From assembly GCA_016722285.1 (NCBI GenBank), contig JADKGI010000001.1:806001-870000 (forward strand): a stretch of DNA of 64,000 bases. Direction: 5' to 3'. The translations under genes were made by a program, and so were the position numbers. The stretch is from Saprospiraceae bacterium (GTDB lineage: Bacteria > Bacteroidota > Bacteroidia > Chitinophagales > Saprospiraceae). The notes under the pieces are model-generated. The model was not told the DNA's origin, did not search any database, and saw only the letters and a list, made by a program, of their open reading frames with translations. Shown here one piece after another: positions 1-10,267 of the stretch; the first letter of the stretch is position 1, and every line of letters starts with the position of its first letter.

Positions 1-2741
1 TATGGTGACTCAAAAAGTTGAAAATATCACAAATCGAATAGCCATCGATGGCAAACCCGCATGGGCCGGCAACACAATATATTTTCTGTCTGACGACAAT
101 GATGATATGAGGCTGAATATCTGGACTTATGACACAGGGACCAAAGCGATGAAGCAGATCACTGATTTTAAGGATTTTGATATTTCTTATCTTTCAGCCG
201 GTAATAAAGACCTTGTTTTTGAAATGGGTGGAGATCTGTATCTGATGGACCTGGCCACTCGCAAATACAAAAAAAGTAGAAGTAAAAGTAGTCAGTGATC
301 TGATGACTGAAATTCCGCAGCTAAAGAATGTCAGTAAAAGAATTTCTAATATGGCGGTTTCACCTGATGGCAAGAGAGCTATTCTTGAAGCCAGAGGCGA
401 ACTCTTTAATGTTCCAGCGAAAGATGGTGTTACTCTAAATTTGACTCGTTCAAGTGGTGCTTATGATCGCGACCCGTCATGGTCACCTGATGGCAAAACC
501 ATAGCCTGGTGGAGTGACAGATCGGGAGAGTATGAAATATGGCTCCAAAAATCACTGGGAGATCCTAATCCTAAGCAGCTTACGATGCGAAAAGGCGGAT
601 ACGGATATTCGCTGTATTGGTCTCCGGACAATAAAAAACTGGCATTTATTGATGAAAAAAATGATATTTCTATCATAGACACAGCTACAGGTGCCATAGA
701 AAAAGCAGCTAACTCAGAGTGGGATGTTAGTCATGGCGGAAGAGGGGCATTCATTATAAAATGGTCACCTGACTCCAGATGGATAACCTTTCCACTCGCA
801 GTGAAAAATGCTCAATCTGCAATTTTTATCTACGACACTGAAAGCAAAAAACTGAATCAGGCTACCTCAGGATTTTATTCTGATGATTTACCGACTTTCA
901 GTCAGGATGGAAAGTATTTGTTTTTCCAGACAAACCGCAACATGGATGTAGAATATTCGGCTTTGGGTGATGGAACCTGGATTTATCCGAATGCAACACA
1001 AATTGTTTCTGTCAATCTCAATAAAGATATACCTTCACTTTTGCCTCCTAAAAATGATACCCTAACTGTCGCTGCCACAGAAAAGACAGATAAAACAGAA
1101 AAACCAGACAAGGTAGAAAAGACAGATAAAACAGAAAAGACTGACAAATCGGAGGATAAGAAGAAAGATGCAGTGAAAGTAAACATTGATTTTGAAAATT
1201 TTGAAGCCAGGATAGTAACTCTTCCGGTGAAAGCCGGCAATTTTGATAAAATGGCAGTAGCAGAAAATAAATTGATTTATCTCCGAAGACCCAATACAGG
1301 TTCCGGTGAAAATGGTGCTTCTTTAAAATATTATGATCTAAAGGAAAGAGAGGAAAAAACCATCATGGATAAAGTCAGTGATTATGCAGTCACAGCCGAT
1401 GGGAAATCTATCCTGGTAGAAAGTAACCGGCAATATGGCATCATTAGTGTAGGTGCAAGTCAAAAGATTGAAAAAGCGATTCCAACAGATGGCCTGGTCA
1501 TGCCTTGGGTTGCCAGACAAGAGTGGGAACAGATATTTAATGATACATGGAGACGTTACAGAGATTTCTTTTATGACCCGGCTATGCAAAAAGTGGACTG
1601 GAATGAAATGAGAACCCGATACGGTGCCTTGGTAAAAGACGCCCGAACCAGATGGGATATAATCAATATTCAATCTACAATGATCAGCGAGTTGGCAGCA
1701 GGTCATACGTATGCCCGTACCGGAGATACAGAAGAGTTTACACCACTTATTTCCGGATTTCTTGGTATTGACTGGATAAAAGAAGGCAATCAATACGCGG
1801 TCGGCCGAATCGTAAAACCGGCGGCATGGGACACTGAGATCAGATCACCATTTGATCGGCCCGGTATAGATGTGAAAGAGGGTGATATTATTACGGCGGT
1901 CAATGGCATCTCACTGGATATTACTAAAGACCCCTACGCCGCATTTGAAGGGTTAGAAGGTAAAACAGTTGTACTCAGTATCACGAGGAAGAATGGACTG
2001 ACTGAAGAAAAATCTGAAAAAGTCATCACCTGTCTCACCATGTCAGAAGAGCGAAACCTGAGATGTCTCGAATGGATAGAAAAAAACAGGCTTATGGTAG
2101 AGAAATTGTCCAATGGCAAATTAGGATACATCTATATGTCAAATACATCCGGAGACGGACAAAGAGAGCTTGTTCGTATGTATTATGGACAGCTGGATAA
2201 GGAAGGATTTATTGTGGACGAAAGGTTTAATGGTGGAGGTCAGCTGGCAGATCGGTTTATGGAGTTGCTTTTAAGACCAGTAGTGTATAATCTCAAATGG
2301 CGCACAGGCAAAAGCCATACACAACCCGTCAAGACCAATACAGGGCCTTTGGGGATGTTGATCAACGGTTGGGCAGGCTCAGGAGGAGATGGTCTTCCAT
2401 GGGCCTTCAAAGTGCTGAAAGCTGGCCCCATAGTGGGTGAAAATACATTGGGAATCCTCGTTGGTCCGGCTACAGGCCACTCCATGATAGATGGTGGTGG
2501 CATCACAGTGCCGGATGCCAGATTGTATGATAATGCCGGCCATTGGTTTTGGGAAGGAGAGGGGGTAAGCCCCGATATTAAAGTTTGGGATGATCCTAAT
2601 ATGCTGATGCAGGGACGTGATCCTCAAATGGAGCGCGTCGTTCAGGAAGTGCTGAAGCAACTTGCCGTAAAACCAGGAAAGATGACTCCCGCCCCAGCCT
2701 ATGAAGACAGAACAGCCAAAGGGCTAAAAAATAAAAAATAG
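1..2741 (+). CDS. Tricorn-like S41 family protease, 5' partial, one frameshift
   Basis: Probable tricorn-type serine protease of the S41 family. It would degrade peptides, probably in the envelope, but the N-terminus lies outside the window. WD40-like beta-propeller repeats come first (motifs such as SPDGK and WSPD), then a Lys/Asp/Glu/Thr-rich linker encoded at about 1076-1170, a second propeller part, a helical domain with AAGHTYAR (His codon at 1704), a PDZ domain (about 1760-1990), and the S41 core with NGGGQ and GSGGDG (likely nucleophile Ser codon at 2379). The reading frame changes at the A7 run at 269-275. Reading six A's joins the two parts as ...RKYKKVEVKVVSD..., so I treat them as one gene. 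A strong hairpin follows the stop. Family assignment is secure; substrate is unknown. Confidence 0.88.
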
Positions 2742-2794
2742 AAGGTAATTCATATAAGCTGAAATAAGATCTGAATAGAAAAGATACACCAGGG

Positions 2795-2850
2795 ACAAAA
2801 GCCAGAATCACATAACTATTTTATGGTATATTCTGGCTTTTGTGCTTTTT
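2795..2850 (+). terminator. Rho-independent terminator after the tricorn-like gene
   Basis: A perfect 14-bp inverted repeat (acaaaagccagaat at 2795-2808 with its complement at 2830-2843) encloses a 21-base loop and is followed by gcttttt. It lies 54 bases after the stop codon. Confidence 0.8.
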
Positions 2851-3045
2851 ACCGATTTATCGAATTAGTAGATGATATAGATTGTAGAAATGCTTACATT
2901 CATACCTTTTATTTTCAATCTGTGAAATCCACTTATCCGTGCAAATCAGAGATTAATACAGAGTATGATATTGTATAAGCGCATGGCGGGGTGTTGAAGG
3001 TGGAAATGAGTGTGAGTTTATTATTTCATTGCCTTTTTGATAGGT

Positions 3046-3147
3046 TGTAGGCATGTTTATGGGCCGTGCCTACAGCACTCTTTGGCTATTTTGGTATGTA
3101 CCACGGATTAACCCGGTTGGGAAAAAGACCCGCATTTAAATCCGTGG
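3046..3147. repeat. Two palindromic REP-like elements in a 570-base gene-free stretch
   Basis: The stretch 2742-3314 has no credible gene. Besides the terminator it holds two small palindromes. At 3046-3053 tgtaggca pairs with tgcctaca at 3067-3074. At 3101-3109 ccacggatt pairs with aatccgtgg at 3139-3147, around an inner ccggttgg. Such short dyads resemble dispersed intergenic REP-type repeats, but a genome-wide copy count cannot be made from this window. Confidence 0.5.
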
Positions 3148-3314
3148 TTAAAAGATGTTTCAAACCACGGCTCTTATAAGCAAATTGCATTGTAACCTGA
3201 ATGCCTCACTACTCCTTCCCCCGTTGGGAGCAGACTAGCTCATTCCCTCAACGTAGGACCTTTACTTCAATTACCTGATTTGGCTTTCCATTAATTTGGA
3301 AATAATACCTTTTT

Positions 3315-3911
3315 TTATTGTGACTTTGAAACTATGTACCCATTTTGTTTACACTCTGCCAGTGTCATTTTAAGTACATTTATTTCCAGGGTGACTGGAA
3401 CGAGAGGCATATCCAGCGAATCTGTGGCAACATTTGCTATGGCTTCGAGTACATCAAAGCCTTTAAATACCTGACCGAAAATCATATAATTGCCATCTAA
3501 TCTGGGTATTCCTTTTTTGTTGTGCACAATATAAAACTGACATGCGGCTGATAACTTGCCTGGATTATCGTCCCTACCTATGCCGACTGCACCATAAATA
3601 TGCTTTAATGTATCGTTAAATTCAGGCTTAAGAAGATAAGGTGAGTTACTGAATCCTTCTGGTGTGTCGGGACATCCTCCCTGAATGACAAAGTCTTTTA
3701 TCACCCTGTTAAAAGTAAGGGTATCCCAGTAATGTTCCTGCGCAAGTTTTAAAAAACTGGCTTTATGATTGGGAGTCAGTTCGGAAAAACTAAATAACAT
3801 CTCACCCATTGGGGTAATAATCTGTCCGACATCGTAACTTGCATTTTGATTTTTTTTAGGGCTGCAAGCGATGATAAATATGATGGTAAATATACATAGG
3901 TACTGTCTCAT
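3315..3911 (-). CDS. Cyclophilin-type peptidyl-prolyl isomerase lipoprotein
   Basis: Cis-trans prolyl isomerase of the cyclophilin family, predicted to help folding of exported proteins in the periplasm or at a membrane surface. The 198-residue product starts with a lipoprotein signal ending FIIAC (lipidated Cys16). It then shows the cyclophilin core: FNRVIKDFVIQGG for the usual FHRVIxxFMIQGG, ACQFYIV for the SQFFI strand, and YMIFGQVFKGFDVL. The canonical active-site Arg is present in FNRVI. The start ATG at 3911 is fixed by the signal peptide. A degraded insertion element begins only 11 bases upstream, at 3922, so the native promoter has probably been displaced. Confidence 0.88.
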   Translation of the reverse strand: MRQYLCIFTIIFIIACSPKKNQNASYDVGQIITPMGEMLFSFSELTPNHKASFLKLAQEHYWDTLTFNRVIKDFVIQGGCPDTPEGFSNSPYLLKPEFNDTLKHIYGAVGIGRDDNPGKLSAACQFYIVHNKKGIPRLDGNYMIFGQVFKGFDVLEAIANVATDSLDMPLVPVTLEINVLKMTLAECKQNGYIVSKSQ

Positions 3912-3921
3912 TTAGAGTTGT

Positions 3922-5551
3922 CCTGTTTTCCGCACATGAAAAAAGTAGGATTTTATACTGCTGATAATCAATGATATATAAACAAAATAATCCAAAAATC
4001 GGGTGACCCAACTACGATTTTGGTACTTTTGGGGTATGTTTATAAGGCTAAAAAAAACAAATCAGGTAGTTTTAGTGTCCAGATTTTATTGAAAGAAAAT
4101 GGTTAATAGACTCATAAAATCAATTGGAAGTAGTTCTGATGAAAAGGAGTTAGCTATCTTGAGAGAGAAGGCTCAACAAGAGCTTGATAGATTAAAAAGG
4201 CCAAAGAAGTATGTTTGTTTTTGATAAAGATGTTCAGATAGAATGCTTTCTATCTGAGCTTGAGCAATGCACAAATTCGTACTATTGGCCCAGAGCTTGT
4301 ATTTGGGAAGGTTTATAATCACATTGGTTATAATAAAATTAGTAGTGACTTATTTAGGCATCTAGTTATTGGCAGACTAGCCTTCCCTCTCAGTAAACTA
4401 AAAACGATAGAATATTTATATAGATATCAGATGGTCCTTGATTTAGATAGTGTTTATCGGTTTTTAGATAAATTTAATACGGATTTAAAGGATGAAGTAG
4501 AGCGAATAAGTTTGACGCACACTAAAGTCTTAATGGTAATTTGAGTATTATGTTTTAGGACAGACCACATTATTTTTGAAGGAGGATGAGGATGATTTAC
4601 GCAAACAGGATTTAGTAAGGATTGGGAAACTTAAGTAACCACAAACTATCTTGGATTGTTAGTTGGCATGGGAGTGGTATGCAATAGGATATGATATTTT
4701 GAAGGCAATATATGAGGGACATACACTATTACCCACTATTGAAAAGATCAGTAAAAAAATCAATTTATCAAAACCTATTATTGTGGCTGATGCTGACTAT
4801 TAAATAATGATAACATTAAAGCTTTAGAAGCTCAGAAATACGAGTATATCCTAGGAGCAAAAATAAAGAATGAGAGCAAAGAAAATAAAGAAAAGATGCT
4901 CTTCAAGCTTCTGAAGACGGGTCATATCTCTTTGGAAAGCGGTAATGCAAAATTAATTGTGCAGTACTCGACAAAGAGAGCAAAGAAGGATGAACATAAC
5001 CGCAAACGAGGCTGAAAAACCTGGAGAAGAAAATTAAATCAAGAAAGTTAACGAAGCAGAACATCACAATAGAGGGTACAATAAGTACCTAAAAATGGAA
5101 GGAGAGATCACAATCTCCATAGATGCAGAAAAATTCATAGCAGATCAAAATGGGATGGCTGAATGATACATCACCAACTGCAACCAAGAACCGTCCTTAA
5201 TAATTGAAAATTATAAGAATCTGTGTACATTGAGAAGGCATTTAGAATGTCAAAACAGATCTCAGAATACGACCTATCTATCATCGGGAGTATGAAGGGA
5301 ATAGAAGCACATATATGTCTATCGTTTAGTGGCGTATTCAATATATAAAGAACTCGAAAGAGTATTATAAAAAAGAAAAGTATAGACTATCTGTAGAGAA
5401 AGCATCCGAATAACGCATAACATGTATCAAATGGAAATAACATTACCTGAGTCAAGACATTCTAAAACATTCTCCTTAAAATGGATAATGACCATGGAAC
5501 TTGTCAGAATTATCAACAAATATTTCTAGGCGACCCATAAAGGAAAACAGG
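3922..5551 (+). mobile_element. Degenerate IS1634-like insertion element, copy A
   Basis: The element is bounded by the inverted repeat cctgttttccgc (3922-3933) and its near complement ending at 5551 (aaggaaaacagg, one mismatch). It is about 1.63 kb, the size of IS1634/IS4-group elements. Its transposase is destroyed by many small indels. It is followed by a flank and then by a second copy in the same orientation. The target-site duplication could not be recognised. Confidence 0.75.
4099..5420 (+). pseudogene. IS1634-family transposase remnant (copy A)
   Basis: Translated fragments in all three frames match the order of an IS1634-type DDE transposase: an N-terminal part from ATG 4099 (KELAILREKAQQELDRL), RTIGPELVFGKVYNHIGYNK around 4275, DLFRHLVIGRLAFPLSKLKT, VVADA around 4783 (second catalytic Asp region), and FRMSKQISEYDLSIIG-like text near 5240 corresponding to SKTDLRIRPIYHR in copy B. 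At least eight frame changes or stops interrupt it, so no functional enzyme can be made from the sequence as given. Confidence 0.72.
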
Positions 5552-5738
5552 AGACTTTAGTCTGTGACTCACAATAATGAAAATATGTGTTGACTTTAGT
5601 CAAAATACACGGAAGCTTTAGGCTAAAGCCATTATAATGTTTACTTGCCTCACTGGCTGAAGCCAGTGGTAATTGAAAAACCGATTGCCTTACTAAATTT
5701 GACAAAGTAGAATTAATGAAATAATTAATAAAAAGCCC
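5552..5738. repeat. Palindrome-rich flank of the insertion element, first copy
   Basis: This 187-base stretch holds two copies of the palindrome gactttagtc (5553-5562 and 5592-5601), the dyad gctttaggctaaagcc (5615-5630) and the dyad cactggctgaagccagtg (5651-5668). From about 5602 onward it repeats the sequence after copy B (7426-7567), including the same two dyads at 7437-7452 and 7474-7491. The first 50 bases, with the gactttagtc pair, have no counterpart there. Confidence 0.65.
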
Positions 5739-7425
5739 TCGTTTTCCGCACATGAAAAAAAAAGTAGATTTTATATACTGCTGATAATCAATGATATAAA
5801 CAAATAATCAAAAATCGGGTGACCCAACTACGATTTTGGTACTTTTTGGTATGTTTATAAGGCTAAAAAAACAAATCAGGTAGTTTTAGTGTCCAGATTT
5901 TATTGAAAGAAAATGGTCGCAAATAGACTCATGCAAAATCAATTGGAAGTAGTTCTGATGAAAAGGAGTTAGCTATCTTGGAGAGAGAAGGCTCAACAAG
6001 AGCTTGATAGATTGGGAAGCCAAAGAAGTATGTTTGTTTTGATAAAGATGTTCAGTTATAGAATGCTTTTCTATCTGAGCCGAGCAATGTTAACAAAATT
6101 CGTACTATTGGCCCAGAGCTTGTATTTAAAGGTTTATAATCACAATAAGTTATATCAAATTAGTGGTGACTTATTTAGGCAAGTATCTAGTTATTGCCAG
6201 ACTAGCCTCTTCCTTCTCTCAGTAAAACTAAAAACGATAGAATATTTATATAGATATCAGGGATCGTTCTCGATTTAGATAGTGTTTATCGGTTTTTAGA
6301 TAAATCTGAATACGGATTTAAAGGATGAAGTAGAGCGGGAATAAGTTTACACACACCCAAAGTTCTTAATGGTAAATTTTCGAGCATTATGTTTTTATGA
6401 CATGACCACACTATATTTTGAAGCGAGTGATGAGGATGATTTACGTAAAACAGGATTTAGTAAGGACGTAAAAAACATAGTAACCTACAAATCTATCTTG
6501 GATTGTTAGTTGGCATGGGAGGCGCTGCAATAGATATGATATTTTTGAAGGTAAATAGATATATGGGAGGACATACACTATTACCCACTATTGAAAAGAT
6601 CAGCAAAATTCAATTTATCAAAACTTAATAGTTGTGGCTGATGCTGGACTATTAAATAATGATAACATTAAAGCTTTGTAGCTCAGAAATACGAGTATAT
6701 CCTAGGAGCAAAAACAAAGAATGAGAAAGAAAGAAAATAAAAGAAAAAGATGCTCTCTTCAAGCTTTGAAGACGGGTCATATCTCCTTTTGGAAAGCGGT
6801 AATGCAAAATTAATTGTGCAGTAATTTCGACAAAGAGAGCAAAGAAGGATGAACATGTAACTGCAAACGAGCTTTGAAGAAAACCTGGGAGAAGAAAATT
6901 AAATCAGGAAAGAATTGAAGCAGAACATCAACAATAGAGGGTACAATAAGTATTTAAATGGAAGTGGAGAGATCACAATCTCCATAGATGCAGAAAATTC
7001 ATAGCAGATCAAAAAAATGCGGATGGCCGGAAGGGATACATCACCAACTGCAACCAAGCACCGTCCTTAATAATTGAAAATTATAAGAATCTGTGGCACA
7101 TTGAGAAGGCATTTAGAATGTCAAAAACAGATCTCAGAATACGACCTATCTATCATCGAGTGGCAAGCGAATAGGCTATGCTCATATGTCTATCGTCTGT
7201 GGCGTATCTAATATATAAAGAACTCGAGTATTACAGAAAGAAAAGTATAGACTATCTGGTAGAGGAAAGCATCCGAAATAACGCATAATATGTATCAAAT
7301 GGAAATAACATTACCTGAGTTTCAAGACATTCTAAAAACATTCTCCTTAAATGGTTAAAGACCAAGCGGAACTTGTCAGAATTATCAATAAATATTTCTA
7401 GGGTGACCTCATAGCGGAAAACAGG
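5739..7425 (+). mobile_element. Degenerate IS1634-like insertion element, copy B (tandem)
   Basis: Second copy of the same element in the same orientation. Its right inverted repeat gcggaaaacagg is intact (7414-7425). Its left end (gttttccgca from 5741) has lost the first few bases of the repeat at the junction. It differs from copy A by dozens of one- to three-base insertions and deletions but very few clean substitutions, an unusual pattern for natural divergence. Copy plus flank repeats as a unit of about 1.83 kb. Confidence 0.75.
5913..7288 (+). pseudogene. IS1634-family transposase remnant (copy B)
   Basis: Frame-broken relative of the remnant in copy A. Recognisable pieces, read in changing frames, include the DLFR segment near 6165, KLKTIEYLYRYQ near 6230, VVADAGLLNNDNIKAL around 6632-6680 with the catalytic Asp, and the C-terminal SKTDLRIRPIYHR segment around 7120-7157. 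These are typical of IS1634/IS4-group transposases. Several short indels per 100 bases prevent any long reading frame. Confidence 0.72.
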
Positions 7426-7557
7426 AAAATACGGAAGCTTTAGGCTAAAGCCATTATAATGTTTACTTTGTTTCACTGGCTGAAGCCAGTGGTATTGAAA
7501 AACCGATTGCCTTTTACTAAATTTGGACAAAGTAGAATTAATGAAATAATTAATATT

Positions 7558-7600
7558 AAAAAAGCCCTTTCAATACAAATAATATTGAAAGGACTTTTTT
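7558..7600 (-). terminator. Hairpin terminator downstream of the haem peroxidase gene
   Basis: An inverted repeat with one mismatch pairs 7558-7575 (aaaaaagccctttcaata) with 7583-7600. A-rich and T-rich ends on the two sides let it work in either direction. It sits 50 bases past the stop of the minus-strand peroxidase gene. In the upstream tandem copy the same sequence is cut off at aaaagccct. Confidence 0.75.
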
Positions 7601-7649
7601 AATAATTATTTTGATGCACTACTATGGAAACCTTAATTTCTGAATTAAT

Positions 7650-9639
7650 CTAATTTGAGAATTTAATAGACTTGATTTGATCATTCTCAGATATAGTAAG
7701 AATGTACAATCCTTCTTTAAGCTCAGATACATCAAGATCCATAAATTGTTGGTTAGAATTTATAATGAAGGATATTATTTTTTTACCGTCCGCTGAACTG
7801 ATGTAAATAGTGCCTCCATTGGAATGATGGCCAAGGTCAACTTGTAACATCTTTGATACAGGATTTGGAAATAGAATTGCTTCGGCTATTACTGATTCTT
7901 TTGACCTTGCAGAAGTGGTGCCTAATATCTCCTCCGGACACGGTTCCGAAAAAAGACATTGCTTTGGAAGGTCAATATTTTTGTGTTTCTGATCAGCAAG
8001 TCACTTAAACTGGATTTCTGAATCCGGTCTTTGACATTCTTAGTAAGATAAGGATCATTTTGGTAATAATAAAAATCACCGTCTCTGAGTTTTTCAAACT
8101 GAACCTTCAGCATTTCACTGATGGTCTTTCCGACAGATTTACCAGCCAAATTATCTTCAGCCAACAAGCCCACCCACAGGTCAATGTTATCAACATTTCC
8201 ATATAAATCCTTTAAACCATTTACTTTTTCAGTGTCATTCGTTATTTCAGAAAATTTCCTGACACCTCTTCCAGTATAGTATTTTCTAATAGTATTATAA
8301 TCAGGAAGGCCATGATCCCTGCCTCGCTGTATATTAATACTTGCCAGATCTAGTCCAAATCTAACTGCCGCTGTTGGATCTCCGAAAAGAAAATTTCTTA
8401 ATACACTGTTGATTTTAAGGTCAGTTTCATATTGAGTGTGCACAGACAGGCCTTTGAGGAAATAATCAATCCCATAATCTTTTATCAATGAAGGATTCCA
8501 GAAAACATCCAAAAGATCTAACTCACCTGGCCCAAATTCGTCACAATCACTATCAATCATCAGAATGTCATCTGCCACCATAGTATGACCAAGACGGTAC
8601 CCGGCTGTAGCAAAAGTATTCATAATATCCGGACTTACATTGGGATTATAACCTCTGTATTGACCCAAATTGACCCCAAGGGCCGGCAAAAACTCATTAA
8701 AAGTGATGGCCTGGATCAATCCGCTTACTTCTTTTCTGGCCATTTGATATATTTCTTCATCACTTCTTAAGCCTTCTATTTTGAGTCTTGCACAAATATT
8801 ATTATGTTCTCTAACAAATAAAGTATGAATCGATGTCAGTGCCGGATGCTCAGCTGCCCGTACATCTCCCGCCACAAATGTTTTAATAGTTTTATTCCCG
8901 TCATTTACCATACTAGGTGCCTCAGTGTCGATCATACCGTCATATTCACCGGTGTTGGTATTATATGGCAGTAAATTACCGAAGGATGTTTTCATTTTGC
9001 CATCCTTTTTAGTTCTGAGCCAATCAGCTCTTTCCACATCTGAACCATAAACATTGGAGCCATCAATCCATGCCGTCACCAGATTCATCTGTTCTCTATT
9101 TACATTATTCTTTCCGGTTCCCGATAAAATTTCACTTCGGTTAAAAGGAATATTTTCAGTAAATATTTTTTCATTGTCAGGAAGAACTATAGGCATAGAT
9201 TCTGAATTACCTGTAGGAGTTAGACTGATGTCATGGTCTAAAAACTGGCCCCATACATACCCAAAAGCACTGATATTCCTGCTATTAAATATCGTTTCCG
9301 GTTCATCACAAAGCATATTTGATATTTCTCTGGGTGATGGCCTTGATGGTCCAGCCATGGCATTCAACCTGTCAGATGGGCCATAATCTGCCGGTATTTC
9401 TCTGGCCAGTTTGATATCAGTACTTCCCCATTCTGATCTGGAAGGCTGAATATTGTTTAATGTACCATCATAATTCCTATACTTTTCATTTTTCAAAAGT
9501 GGCGGTCCCGGAAGGTTTTTTCTGGGATTATGTTCAAATGATTTACCTTCTACCGCAGTTTGTTTTTTTGGGTAATACCGGCTTCAGAAATAGAAATCAG
9601 AAGCACTAACAGAATAATAAAACTCTCATGTTTTAGCAT
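7650..9639 (-). CDS. Secreted animal-type haem peroxidase with T9SS sorting domain, two frameshifts
   Basis: Peroxidase of the animal haem peroxidase (peroxidasin/myeloperoxidase) superfamily, predicted to be exported by T9SS. The distal region is WGQFLDHDI with the catalytic His. AWIDGSNVYGSD, FVREHNNICARL, AGYRLGHTMV (proximal His region) and NIQRGRDHGLPDYN are all diagnostic. The true start is ATG 9639, giving signal peptide MLKHESFIILLVLLISIS. A T7 run at 9563-9569 must be read as eight to continue into the catalytic domain. A second shift at the A6 run 7949-7954 joins the catalytic domain to a C-terminal sorting domain with the FPNPVS motif, ending at 7650. Restored length is 663 residues. 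One-base corrections fit exactly, so sequence error is more likely than decay. The physiological substrate is unknown. Confidence 0.87.
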
Positions 9640-10267
9640 AATGAATATTTTTTGATTTTAGAAAATAGAATTCAGGAGAATAGAAAAAATCTATCTCACA
9701 CTTTAAGAGTGTAAATACTCAGTCAAAAAATTGGATGATTGCTATTTCCTGTACACGAGATGTATAGATCTTTGTAACAGAATACAAAATCATTAGACGA
9801 TAAAGTCAAAATTTTCCTTCGCCTGAAGGCAATTATTTTTGATTTTAAAAGAGTGGGTAAAGAAGCTTAAAATGTAGTGGATATTATAAAGCTAAAATCA
9901 CCTTTTACATCAGATTATGATTTGCGGTAACTAATGAAGTGATTCCACTAAATTTACCCATCCCTGCCATCTTCGGGACAGGCGGGCTAAATCCTTCCCT
10001 TAAAATGGAAGGACTTTTGAAGTCACCGTAAAAAGTAAAGGCCGCAAATTTATATGCCTGTTTATAAAATAGCATTTATATGGTACTTAAAAATATATTG
10101 TTAATCCCTATGCAAGTCACCTTACATATCATTTTAAAATAGGTTTTTAAATTACTTCAATAAAAATAATTCCATCTAACAACAATATTAATCACTGAAA
10201 TCCTTAGAACAGTTTTATGGCTATCCAGAAGGATTTTATCAATTAAAAATACTTTAACAATAAAGTT
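9640..10267. other. Gene-free 628-base stretch with a hairpin element
   Basis: I see no supported gene here. The part next to the peroxidase start presumably carries its promoter. A dyad acact/agtgt lies near 9700. A GC-richer patch at about 9960-10015 contains the hairpin tccttcc (9992-9998) / ggaagga (10007-10013) beside another partial dyad, and looks like a dispersed palindromic repeat rather than native promoter DNA. Confidence 0.4.

Noticed and set aside
1338..1793. Antisense open frame of 151 residues inside the tricorn-like gene
   Set aside because: It is a shadow of the well-supported plus-strand protease domain and has no recognisable protein features.
4260..4544. Independent small gene (94 residues)
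   Set aside because: It is one in-frame piece of the broken IS1634-like transposase; neighbouring frames carry the rest.
7252..7530. Minus-strand open frame over the end of copy B
   Set aside because: It runs antisense to the transposase remnant and through the palindromic flank; no protein-like features and a related frame in the first flank is broken.
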